64,000 nt of DNA from Actinomadura viridilutea (GTDB lineage: Bacteria; Actinomycetota; Actinomycetes; Streptosporangiales; Streptosporangiaceae), in assembly GCA_003001795.1 (NCBI GenBank), contig PVNI01000002.1, forward strand, positions 1 to 64,000, in the 5' to 3' direction. Made by a program: the position numbers and the translations under genes. Positions 37,246 to 45,851 of the stretch are shown here, piece after piece. The first letter of the stretch is position 1; each line of letters begins with the position of its first letter. The notes beneath the pieces were generated by a model. It saw only the letters and a list, made by a program, of their open reading frames with translations. It was not told the DNA's origin and did not search any database.

Positions 37246-37458
37246 TCAGCCCTTCCTGCGCCGGGTGTTGCCGCCGCGGCCGCGCAGCGGGACACCGGCC
37301 TCCTTGAGGATGTTGTAGATGAATCCGTACGACCGGCCGGTCTCGGCGGCCAGGTCGCGAATGCTCTCACCGGACGCGTATCGAGGGGCGAGCTCCGCCG
37401 CGAGCTTGGTGCGCTCGGCACCGGTCACTCGGGTTCCCCTCGCCAAGGTGCGGGCCAC
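37246..37458 (-). CDS. Small helix-turn-helix protein
   Basis: A 70-residue basic protein whose middle (ASGESIRDLAAETGRSYGFI) is a clear helix-turn-helix of the resolvase/invertase type and whose tail is Arg/Gly/Lys-rich (RGRGGNTRRRKG). Similar small proteins recur widely in actinomycetes with unknown targets. A DNA-binding role is likely. GTG 37458 follows GGAGG by 7 bases and a GATACT hexamer lies just upstream. Confidence 0.75.
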   Translation of the reverse strand: MARTLARGTRVTGAERTKLAAELAPRYASGESIRDLAAETGRSYGFIYNILKEAGVPLRGRGGNTRRRKG

Positions 37459-37890
37459 GGGTACCTCCAGTATCGACGTGCTTGTCGGCTGCTCGGCGGG
37501 ACGTCCCCCCGCAGTTCAGCGCGCTGTTGATCTACCCAACCTACACATTCCCCGCAAACAGGCCGCCAATGCCGCACGAATCGTCACATGAACGACTGAT
37601 GGTGGACTTTTCCATGGCGATCGCCGAGCCGCAACCGCTGCCCCGGTGACGATCGCCACGACCTGGGGGCCGGCCTCGCTCCGCCCCGCCCCTCCGGCGC
37701 CTCCGTCCACCCCGGCGGACGCCGCTCCCCCACCTCATGTACGTCCTGAACGACATGAAGCGCTCAAGCACTCCCGAAACACCCCGAACCAACGCCACAC
37801 AGACCCCGTCCGCCGGTCACCGCCCGTCGGAACCGCCCCCCGGCAGGGGCGCACCGCGGGCCGTCCGACGGCATCCCTCGTCAGCGCCCA

Positions 37891-38120
37891 CCGCCACGCA
37901 TCCGCCCTGAACCGTTCACTGGAAGCACCGCCCCGCACCTCCAGGCAGATGGACGCACACGACCCCTGCTTGACCGTCCACCCTCCCCACAACGATCAGC
38001 GCCCGCCGCCACACAACCCACCACCCCAAGCTCCGCCCCTCCCCCAACCCCGCTGCGCCAAGCAGAAGGCGGCAAAGAGCGACACGTCGACACCTCCACC
38101 AACGTGCGTGGGCGCCCCGG
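37891..38120. repeat. Long imperfect direct repeat, copy A
   Basis: Starts CCGCCACGCATCCGCCCTGA and runs through GGCAGATGGACGCACACGAC, CCCCTGCTTGACCGTCCACC and GACACGTCGACACCTCCACC. Copy B begins 329 bases later with about 85-90 % identity over 200-220 bases, interrupted by small indels. No terminal inverted repeats or coding potential seen. Confidence 0.8.
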
Positions 38121-38219
38121 TAGAACCCCGACGAACTCAGCCGGTTCGTGTCCGCGGCCACGCGTCCGACCTCCCCGCCCAAGAACCCCAAGCTGGGCAT
38201 CCTTCCGGCGCAGCGCTTG

Positions 38220-38440
38220 CCGCCACACATCCGCTCTGAACCGTCCGCCCCGCACTTTCAGGCAGATGGGCGCCCACGACCCCTGCTTGACCGTCCGCCC
38301 TGCCCACAACGATCAGCCCTCGCCGCCACACAACCCACCACCCCAAGCTCCAGCCCTCTCCCAACCCACTGCTGCGCCAAGCAGAAGGCGGCGAAAGAGC
38401 GACACGTCGACACCTCCACCCACGCATGGAGGCGCTAGAA
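38220..38440. repeat. Long imperfect direct repeat, copy B
   Basis: Begins CCGCCACACATCCGCTCTGA and ends in GACACGTCGACACCTCCACC followed by a weakly matching tail (ACGCATGGAGGCGC versus ACGTGCGTGGGCGC in copy A). About 100 bases of unrelated sequence separate the copies. The origin is unknown: a decayed tandem duplication or a small dispersed element. Confidence 0.8.
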
Positions 38441-38998
38441 GGACGAGCGCTACCGCTTGCACACCTCTTACGCCTCCACCTGCTGGACGAAGAGACCGGA
38501 GTTGCTCCTCGCCGGGTCCGAACACTTCGAGCTGCTGGCTTCTCGTGGACCGTCACAGCAGCCCGGACGGCCAGAGCCTCCTCTAAACAGCGTCAGGGCT
38601 TGCGATGGCGGCCGACGTTCAACCGCCAACCACGCTGTGGCCGGGCAAGCGGCTACGACACGGCGTCAAGCACCAAGACGACCCGCTGCCGGCCCACATC
38701 GCCGATGTCGGCCGGCGCCGCCGTCTATGGACATTCGGTCCCCAAAGCCATCGACGCCACCCACGCCGCCCTCCCCCATGAGTCCACCATCGCCTTCTGC
38801 ACCGCTGTTGACCTCTTAGGCGAGACCACCAGCGTCTCGGTGGCCAAAAAGAAGCCCCGGTTTCTGCTCGCCGAAAGCCCCGAGGGCAAGCCCCACAGCA
38901 CCACTGACCTCATCGAGCAACACATCCCAAGCACACCGCCACAGCGAGCCCGAGATCACCTGCTTCTGCCCCAAGAGGGCCACGGCCCGCATGACAAG

Positions 38999-39031
38999 GC
39001 GAGGAGGCCAGCCTGCCAGCGGCCTCCTCGC
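38999..39031. terminator. Strong hairpin in gene-free region
   Basis: GCGAGGAGGCC (38999-39009) and its exact complement GGCCTCCTCGC (39021-39031) are separated by 11 bases. It looks like a terminator but no intact gene ends nearby, so it may be a relic or belong to an unannotated RNA. Confidence 0.4.
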
Positions 39032-39079
39032 TGACGCCCCGACCATGCCGGACTGGCAGGCCAAGAGGCGTGGCGGGGT

Positions 39080-39650
39080 CACCAGCACCATGGCATTCCC
39101 TCCGGCCCAGGACCCCGCCAACAACTCCGATGCCCCTCAGGTTTCGCCAGAACGACCGGCGCTTTCCGACGCGCGGGCCGTGTGGCGCACGTAGCGGTAT
39201 GGCTCCCTCGGCCGAGGGCGGCGGCCACCAGCCGGGTGTCGTTCGTGCGCAGCGCGCCGTGCAACAGGGGCAGGACCGCGTCGCCGGGGACGGCGGTGAA
39301 CGACACGTTCCCGCTCAGATCGACCGCCTCCTCGTGGTCAATCACCAGCGGCGGCAGCGCACGGCATACGACACCACTGCACGATGGCGCTCAACTTCAC
39401 AGAGGCCAACGCCCCGCGCTGCCGCCTCGCCTCGGCGGCCCGCGCACGTCTGCGGTCCGCCGTCGCGGCATCGGCCTCGTAGCGGGCCAGCCGTCCACTG
39501 AGGCGAGTCCGTCAACCAACCGCGCGACCTCCGCCTCGATGAATGTGGTGAAGCCGGCGCGAGTGCGCGCGGGCCGAAGCGGACGGCCGCGGTGGCAGCC
39601 GACCGGGAAGCACTACAACGTGCCGCTTGCAAGAGTTCCGCTATGGCGGG
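39080..39650 (-). pseudogene. Possible decayed coding remnant
   Basis: On the minus strand, stretches with protein-like character follow one another in different frames: AGFTTFIEAEVARLVDGLAS, then LARYEADAATADRRRARAAE and ALASVKLSAIVQWCRMP, then IDHEEAVDLSGNVSFTAVPG and LPLLHGALRTNDTRLVAAAL. This suggests one gene of about 180 codons broken by two frameshifts. I do not recognise the family. Confidence 0.35.
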
Positions 39651-40405
39651 CGGGCGTCCAGGTCGGCGAGCGAATCACCATACGGCGCCGAGCAAGTTGA
39701 ACAGACGCGCAGCCGCGGTCTCCTCAGCGGGCACTGCCTCGAAAGGCGATTGCGGACCACTGAACGGGGGCCGCAGCACCTCAGAAGGATCAAAGATCGA
39801 GAAATCGCTCCGTTCCTGAATTCCTCCACACGAGAGGACCACATCTTGACGTCAGTCACACTGATCACTTGACGCTTCTGCTTTACGCCACCGGATAACC
39901 CGCCTCGAAACAGCGCTCAGTCGCCTAGCACCATCGCCATGGCTCTCTCAACTCGGGTAAGCGGAGCACACTCAGCCTCCCGCCTCCGTTGACTGCGTCC
40001 CTTAGCGCGCAGTCTCCACCGGTAGCACGCAGGAGCCGCCGTCCCAGCCGTTCACCTCCCGGGATCCGGTTCTCTGATTGCATAAATTTCTGCTGTCACC
40101 TAACATACAAGGACTTCACAGAAACATCTCTTCTTGACTCGCAACCCGCACCTCTTCGAGCGCAACAGCCATGCCGCTCACGCACCTCGGAGAGCTTTCG
40201 GTCTGACCAGCGACGACCACTGCACACAATTTCGGACCGCCCCTGCCTCAGCATCGATATCCCCGAAAAGCAGCACGTCGGCATACCGCCTCATGGAGAA
40301 CTGTCACTTTTCGGTCAGCCGAGCGTTACCTGGCAGAGCCAGCTATTCACACACACCTCCACGCTTCGGATAATGCGTTCTCTGTTCGCTCTCGTGGAGG
40401 AATAC

Positions 40406-41266
40406 ATGGGCCACAACAGCCGCTGCGCTGAGGCGACGCGTCCTGGATGCAGGTGCACAGGATGCGGAGGTGCACAACACGGCTGGCAGGGGACGTTCAC
40501 CATCGCTGCGGAGCCGACCGGTCGGCGGGCGAGGGAATTCGCGGACGACCGGGAAAAGGATTGGCAGAACAAGCCCAAAAGCCTGACCGTTGCGCAGGCC
40601 GCGGTCGGCTGCGCGCTCGCCGACATCGTGGGATGGCTGCATCGGGAGAAGGCGCTACTGGAAGGTGCCCAGGAGGTGACACGGCCCTTCGACCGCCGCA
40701 AAGACGATCCCGAGCGGGGACGCCTCCTACGCGAGATCGAAAACCGACTGGGCCCGGACAGGACGAAGATGTTCCAAGGCTGGGCCGTGGACGTGCACTT
40801 TTGGTGCGAACTGCTCGCCCAGGCCGCGCACGCGCTCGAAAGCCTTCGGCGGGTGTACAGGCACGGCCTGCAGGCGGTCGACGTACTCCTGGCCCGTGCC
40901 CGTGAGACCGCGGAGAGACTGGTGCTGCAGGTGGTGGACGAGCATCTAGGGCAACCGCCCGGACTCGGCCGACAGGAGGTGCAGACGGTGATCCGGCTCG
41001 CCACCGGATCGCTCTTTGAGACATTGCCCCTGGCTGTCAGAGGTGCGCTAGGAGCCGACGCCATCTTCGAGTTCATATGGCCGGTTCGCGTTCTTGCCGT
41101 GGTCATGTGCAAGGACCCGTCGAAGCACGAGGCTGTGTGCCAGTACTGCCTGGATCCGATCTGCGTGTTCACCAGGGCGAAGGTGCGGACCGAGGTTCGG
41201 GATCGACTTCTGGAAAACCTCAAACGTGAATGGCTTCCCCTCACGGCAGAGCTTTCCCAGCAGTAG
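40406..41266 (+). CDS. Orphan protein with Cys/His-rich N-terminus
   Basis: A 286-residue protein not assigned to a function. The N-terminus has a metal-site pattern with Cys7, Cys15, Cys17, Cys20 and His25 (CAEATRPGCRCTGCGGAQH). I recall similar starts in actinomycete hypothetical proteins. The middle is helical and charged. A second Cys cluster near the C-terminus (CQYCLDPIC) could bind another metal ion. ATG 40406 follows GGAGG by 5 bases; ATG 40373 is an alternative. It stands alone in accessory DNA, 850 bases before the propeller genes. Confidence 0.65.
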   Translation: MGHNSRCAEATRPGCRCTGCGGAQHGWQGTFTIAAEPTGRRAREFADDREKDWQNKPKSLTVAQAAVGCALADIVGWLHREKALLEGAQEVTRPFDRRKDDPERGRLLREIENRLGPDRTKMFQGWAVDVHFWCELLAQAAHALESLRRVYRHGLQAVDVLLARARETAERLVLQVVDEHLGQPPGLGRQEVQTVIRLATGSLFETLPLAVRGALGADAIFEFIWPVRVLAVVMCKDPSKHEAVCQYCLDPICVFTRAKVRTEVRDRLLENLKREWLPLTAELSQQ

Positions 41267-42112
41267 CACGGGCGCACCAGAAGACCGCACACCGTTGATC
41301 TGGTGCCTGATCCCACCATCGCCCTTCCGGAGTCGGAAGTGTCCCTTGAGAAGATCGAGCGTCATCAAGCGAAGATGCGAATCGAAAGTATGCGCGATCT
41401 TCGCGCGGCAAACGAAACGACGTCGTACGCCCTCAGCCCCAGCTGTCATCGGGAAGATCGCCCACCGAGTTGGAACGCCGCCTCGCCGCCGAACAAGCAA
41501 GGGCTGAGCAGCCCAAGGGTGGGAGACGCCCGTCCCCTTCCCGAGACACTGTCGTGTGACGTCGCCTCATCGGAGACGACGCCCCGGAAGCGCTGCTCGA
41601 CGCCTTGTGTTTCGGGCGGCTTCGTCCGCCCGAAACACCAAGTCGAACGAGCTGCTCTGAGCACGTGACAGGTGACGATCCGTCATGGGCTGACCGCGCA
41701 TGTCAAGCGCTTACTGCACGGAGCCACGGCGACGTCCCCAGTGCCGGGCGTGTCCAACGAACGGTGCCAACGGAAGCCGGAGTGGACCGAGGCAGCCAGC
41801 ATGAGAGTGGCGAACAGCCGGGCAAAACGATCAGGTATGGCGCCTGGGCTGTGCCGCCGTCGCGTCCGGCATGGCTTCGTCTCGGCACTCGCGACCGCGG
41901 TCTCTGCCGTCGGGCAAGCCGTCAAGGCCGATTGCTGCTGAGCCTCAGAGCGTCCTTGGACACGAACCATGCTGATCACCGGGTGAAAGAAAGCGTGCGG
42001 TCAACCGCTCACCGCCAACGCACGTCCCATCTATAGCGGCGTGTGCAATGGCAACCCGAGCAGCCGTATCCCCGCTCACTCTCGGGAAACTGCGAGAACA
42101 ACGGGGACCAGC
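41267..42112. other. Gene-free stretch with strong hairpin
   Basis: No gene recognised in about 850 bases. It contains the hairpin at 41607-41638 and, at its right end, a TATAGC hexamer (42032-42037) that may be the -10 of the propeller gene. Confidence 0.5.
41607..41638. terminator. 13-bp hairpin with TTCG-type loop
   Basis: GTGTTTCGGGCGG, CTTCGT, CCGCCCGAAACAC forms a perfect 13-bp stem with a stable TTCG loop, 340 bases after the orphan Cys-rich gene. It is flanked by TT before and AA after. It could be a terminator or part of a small RNA. Confidence 0.5.
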
Positions 42113-43255
42113 ATGTTGTCAGGCCCAATCACCAGGCGACTTTCCACGCTCGGAGGAATCGCGGCCCTCGCGGTCATCGCGGGTACGGCTCCCGCTGCCG
42201 CCGACACCGGTCTGGACGTATGGCCGATCGCCGCAGTCGGCGATGAGCCCTTCAACAGCAATCTGCGGGACGTGGTGGCGATCGGGCCACGCAACGCTTG
42301 GGCGTTCGGCGAAACCGAGTCGAGTCACGGGTCCGACCCGCTCGCCGTCCGCTGGAACGGCCGGTCCTGGACAACGGTCACGATGCCGACCGGGCTGGGC
42401 AAGGGCATCTCGTTCGCGGACGCGTCCAGTCCCAGAAATGTCTGGGCCTTCGGCGGCGGTGACCCGGCGTTCGGCGACGCCTACGCGCTGCGCTGGGACG
42501 GCAGAGCTTGGAGCGTCGCCCATCACTGGCCGAGCTACACCTGGCTGACCGACGCCGAGGTTCTCGATCCCCGCGACGTGTGGGTGTTCGGCTTCCATCC
42601 GAACGACCTGGACCACAAGAGCTGGCGCTATGACGGCCGGCGGTGGGCGGAAGTGCCGACACCGGTGGGAAGGCTGGAGGAGGCCAGCGCCGTGGCGGCC
42701 GACGACATCTGGGCCGTCGGAAGGCATCCCGAGGGAAGGGACCATGACCTATTGGCGCGGTGGGATGGTCGGACTTGGACGGAAGTGGACGTCCCTGGGC
42801 TTCCTCACGAGGGCGACCACATGGTGTTCTTCGACGGGGTCCACGCCGTTTCCTCACGGGAGGTGTGGGTCTTCGGCCGGGAGTATCGGCGGGACGGGGA
42901 CAAGGACACCTACGGGTTCCTCCTGCTGCACTTCGACGGCGACGGCTGGCAAAAGATCGACTCGCCGCCCGCGCCGCGCATGTACGGGGTCTACGACGTC
43001 GCCTCCGACGGCGAAGGCGGCGTATGGGTCCTGCCTTCGATCGGCGACACGCCGGAACTGTTGCACTACCGCAACGGCCAGTGGGCCGTGAGTCAGGTCG
43101 ACTTGCCGGGAGGGCCGAACGGCACCGTGCGCGCCATCGCCGGCGTGCCGCACCGCCGCTCCGCATGGGCGGTCGGCAGCACGCCCGTCCTCTCCGGTAC
43201 ATGGAATTGGACGATTTGGAGCAACGGCATATCGCCTCGCCAACCCAAGCCGTGA
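42113..43255 (+). CDS. Secreted seven-repeat beta-propeller-like protein, copy 1
   Basis: A 380-residue exported protein. The signal peptide (RRLSTLGGIAALAVIAGTAP, cleavage near AAADT) is followed by seven repeats of about 45-50 residues. Each has a core such as RNAWAFG, RNVWAFGGG, RDVWVFG, DDIWAVG, REVWVFG, GGVWVLP or SAWAVG, plus a RWDGRTWTEV-type strand. The pattern suits a seven-bladed propeller (kelch/galactose-oxidase-like), but no catalytic residues are evident. A close paralogue follows in tandem. Role unknown, possibly surface binding. Confidence 0.75.
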   Translation: MLSGPITRRLSTLGGIAALAVIAGTAPAAADTGLDVWPIAAVGDEPFNSNLRDVVAIGPRNAWAFGETESSHGSDPLAVRWNGRSWTTVTMPTGLGKGISFADASSPRNVWAFGGGDPAFGDAYALRWDGRAWSVAHHWPSYTWLTDAEVLDPRDVWVFGFHPNDLDHKSWRYDGRRWAEVPTPVGRLEEASAVAADDIWAVGRHPEGRDHDLLARWDGRTWTEVDVPGLPHEGDHMVFFDGVHAVSSREVWVFGREYRRDGDKDTYGFLLLHFDGDGWQKIDSPPAPRMYGVYDVASDGEGGVWVLPSIGDTPELLHYRNGQWAVSQVDLPGGPNGTVRAIAGVPHRRSAWAVGSTPVLSGTWNWTIWSNGISPRQPKP

Positions 43256-43840
43256 CCCCCGATTGCCAGAAGCTGACCGTCTCACCGCAACCGCTGGCCC
43301 GAGCGTCCCAACCAGCAGTCGAGGGAGCAATGCGAAGCCCCAGCAGGTCATGGCATGTCAGCGACGGGGTTCCGCGATCCCGCCTCGGCATCCAGCCATG
43401 CAGGGAGACAGGGCCGGTGGCGTGCCACAAGGCACAGGTCGACGCGTCCCTCGCCACCGGACCTGCTTCCCCCTCGCGAGGGTGGCGACGTGCGAGGCTC
43501 GCGCATGAGGATGCTCGTCTTCCGCCCTGCGTACTGCGGTATCCGACACCCTGGGCTGTCCATGCACGGAAAGGGGCGAACGGCATCTGCGATTCGCCGG
43601 GCGGCAAAGCTCAGCACCTGTCGACTTAAAGAGAACGACACCCATTCTGAGCTGCCACGCATATCGAGGGGGCCGCTGCCCGCAGAGCACGGAGCACGCC
43701 GAAGGGTTGAACGTTCGAACGGACGATACGGGACGACCGACGACCGGTGCGGGCCTCAAGTAAGGCGGCTCTTAGATAGGCGTCCCGCGGCAACGCACTG
43801 CACTCGCATCTCAAGAACTTCCGGAAGAACGAGGACGAGC
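43256..43840. other. Spacer between propeller paralogues
   Basis: About 585 bases, no gene recognised. The last 30 bases before the second gene (…GAACGAGGACGAGCATG) resemble the leader of the first (…GAACAACGGGGACCAGCATG), so the duplication included the ribosome-binding region. Confidence 0.5.
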
Positions 43841-44980
43841 ATGATGCTAGGAAAATTCATCAGCCGTATTTCCGCGCTCGGCGGCATCGCGGCCGTCGCG
43901 ATCACCGTAGGGGCGGCTCCCGCCGGCGCCGCGACCGGTCCGACAGACTGGCGTCTCGCCGCGTTCGGCGCAGAGGACCCGAACGTCGCGCTCACTGATG
44001 TGGTCGCGCTCGGGCGGCGCGACGCCTGGGCGTTCGGCATGGCCTTTACGAGCGACCGCGGGCCCGAGCCGGTGGCCCGCCGGTGGAACGGCCGGTCTTG
44101 GACGGCGGTGGCGCTGCCGTCCGGGCTGAACAGGGGGATCTCGGCCGCGGACGCATCCAGCTCTCGCAATGTCTGGGCCTTCGGCGGCGGCGACCCCGCC
44201 GGTGGGGAAGCCTTCGCCCTCCGCTGGGACGGGCGCAGATGGCAGGTCGCCGGACGCTGGCCCGGCGGGACCTACATAGCCGACACCGAGGTGCTCGGTC
44301 CCCGCGACGTGTGGCTGTTCGGCGACGGCTATATCGGCGAGAGCATCGGCACCTGGCACTTCGACGGCCGGACGTGGAGCCGGGTCGAGACGCCGGTCGG
44401 CCATCTGCAGGAGGCCAGCGCCGTGGCGTCCGACGACATCTGGGCCATCGGAGGCAGCCCCGTGCACCTGTACGGCGATCTGCTGGCGCGGTGGGACGGC
44501 CGCACCTGGACCGAAGTGAGCGTCCCCGGACCGCCGAACACAGACGATCACTGGGTGCGGTTCTCCGGAATCCACGCCGAGTCGTCGCGTGATGTGTGGA
44601 TCGTCGGTGAGGAGTACCGCCAGGATGGAGACAGCGGCACCTACGCGCCGTTCATGCTGCACTTCGACGGCCGCGCCTGGCAGCGGATCGTCCCGCCGTC
44701 CCATCCCCTTCCGTACGGGTTCTTGGATGTGACGTCCGACGGCCGCGGCGGCGTTTGGGTCATTCCGGCGCTGCCGGACGAGCCGGCTGAGCTGCTGCAC
44801 TACCGCGACGGCCGCTGGACCGTGACCCAGCTGGAGCAGCCGAATGGGCAGCGCGCGACCGTCAGTGACGTGACCGCCGTCCCCCGCGCCCGCTTCGCCT
44901 GGGCGGTCGGCTACATCAACGCCAGTGAAACTGGCGAGCCTGGCTGGGGAATCTGGGCGAACGGCCCAGCCCCGCGCTGA
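43841..44980 (+). CDS. Secreted seven-repeat beta-propeller-like protein, copy 2
   Basis: A 379-residue paralogue of the preceding gene, co-linear over the whole length. It has a signal peptide (FISRISALGGIAAVAITVGA, cleavage near AGAAT) and seven Trp-containing repeats (RDAWAFG, RNVWAFGGG, RDVWLFG, DDIWAIG, RDVWIVG, GGVWVIP, FAWAVG). Many blade-loop residues differ while the W-x-G cores are kept, suggesting divergence in ligand contacts. GAGGAC lies before ATG 43841. I cannot name a function. Confidence 0.75.
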   Translation: MMLGKFISRISALGGIAAVAITVGAAPAGAATGPTDWRLAAFGAEDPNVALTDVVALGRRDAWAFGMAFTSDRGPEPVARRWNGRSWTAVALPSGLNRGISAADASSSRNVWAFGGGDPAGGEAFALRWDGRRWQVAGRWPGGTYIADTEVLGPRDVWLFGDGYIGESIGTWHFDGRTWSRVETPVGHLQEASAVASDDIWAIGGSPVHLYGDLLARWDGRTWTEVSVPGPPNTDDHWVRFSGIHAESSRDVWIVGEEYRQDGDSGTYAPFMLHFDGRAWQRIVPPSHPLPYGFLDVTSDGRGGVWVIPALPDEPAELLHYRDGRWTVTQLEQPNGQRATVSDVTAVPRARFAWAVGYINASETGEPGWGIWANGPAPR

Positions 44981-45144
44981 TCGGCTCAGTACCCGCAGCC
45001 GGAGGCACAGGTGTGCTGTCGGGGGATGTTGGTGACAGGCGACACGCCTTGGGCGGTTCTTGGCGACAAGAGGGTCGGCTGGTTTCGGTGCGGATTGCGA
45101 CATCTGCACTGGCTGCAGGTGGCCCTCCTGTCCCACCAGGACGC

Positions 45145-45321
45145 CCGTTGCCCCTGACCGGACGCCTGCACCTTGACCGGGGTGTCGTGGCAGACGGCCC
45201 ACCGCTGCGCCGAGCAGCCGAACGCTTCGCGGCCTCGGCGACACCACCCCGCACGGTGGGCCGCCTACTGCCGGCATTGCACGACCGCTCCAGCCGCCCG
45301 CATCACAGTCCCCTCCCGTAG
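45145..45321 (+). pseudogene. IS481-family transposase fragment (N-terminal)
   Basis: The frame reads PLPLTGRLHLDRGVVADGPP, LRRAAERF and ends DRSSRPHHSPLP. This is the helix-turn-helix and linker of IS481-type transposases (family form: LTPxGRLRLxxxVVEDGWPLRRAAERF … MxDRSSRPHxSP). The part between the two blocks is scrambled and the DDE domain is absent. It lies immediately left of the MazG-DUF2075-helicase genes. Confidence 0.65.
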
Positions 45322-45361
45322 CCGGCCGTCCCTCCGACTGCTGGGCCACTAGCCTGGGGAC

Positions 45362-45724
45362 GTGAGAGAGATCGTCGACCTGGCTGAACGGTTGCGCGGG
45401 TTCGCCGCCGAACGCGACTGGGAGCAGTTCCACACGCCCAAGAATCTGGCGATGGCGCTGTCGGGGGAGGTCGGTGAGCTCGTCGCCGAGTTCCAGTGGC
45501 TGACGCCCGAGGAATCCAAAACGATCATGAACGACGCCGAGGCGGCCGCGCGAGTGCGGGCCGAGCTGGGCGACGTGTTCATATACCTGACACGGCTGGC
45601 CGACGTTCTCGGCGTCGACCTGGCCGGGGCGGCGCACGCCAAACTCGACGAGAGCGAACGCCGCTACGATCCCGCCACCTACCGGGGATCGGCCCGCAAG
45701 GCTCCTCCGCTCGACCGCTCTTGA
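45362..45724 (+). CDS. MazG-type nucleotide pyrophosphohydrolase
   Basis: A 120-residue all-alpha NTP pyrophosphatase. The metal motif has Glu36, Glu39 and Glu43 (GEVGELVAEFQW) with Glu68 and Asp71 (ELGDVFIYL). The KNLAMALSGEVGEL form is that of dCTPase/RS21-like stand-alone MazG enzymes. These hydrolyse (d)NTPs to monophosphates, cleaning or depleting nucleotide pools. TAGCCT at 45350-45355 is 6 bases before GTG, suggesting a leaderless mRNA. It lies 127 bases before the DUF2075 gene on the same strand. Confidence 0.88.
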   Translation: MREIVDLAERLRGFAAERDWEQFHTPKNLAMALSGEVGELVAEFQWLTPEESKTIMNDAEAAARVRAELGDVFIYLTRLADVLGVDLAGAAHAKLDESERRYDPATYRGSARKAPPLDRS

Positions 45725-45851
45725 ATGTCGGCGGCCGCCGCTAGCCTTCTGCCTGAAGTGTCGCGGTCCGACGGGCTTCCGCCGACTGGCTCCGCCGGCG
45801 GACATGCCCCCATACCGCACGAGGTTTTCGTGCTGCCTGGGGGTAAGTCCG

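Larger units (their letters stand above)
37459..40405. other. Nearly 3 kb with no convincing gene
   Basis: This stretch has visibly different composition (C-rich runs such as CCACCACCCC, less third-position G) and contains the tandem repeat at 37891-38440, a strong hairpin at 38999-39031 and a decayed minus-strand coding trace at 39080-39650. Open frames of 100-200 codons occur in all phases, none with consistent codon bias or a ribosome site. The last 500 bases are relatively AT-rich. Confidence 0.5.

Noticed and set aside
37891..38440. CRISPR array
   Set aside because: Only two long (200-plus-base) imperfect copies with one spacer and no cas genes; repeat size is wrong for CRISPR.
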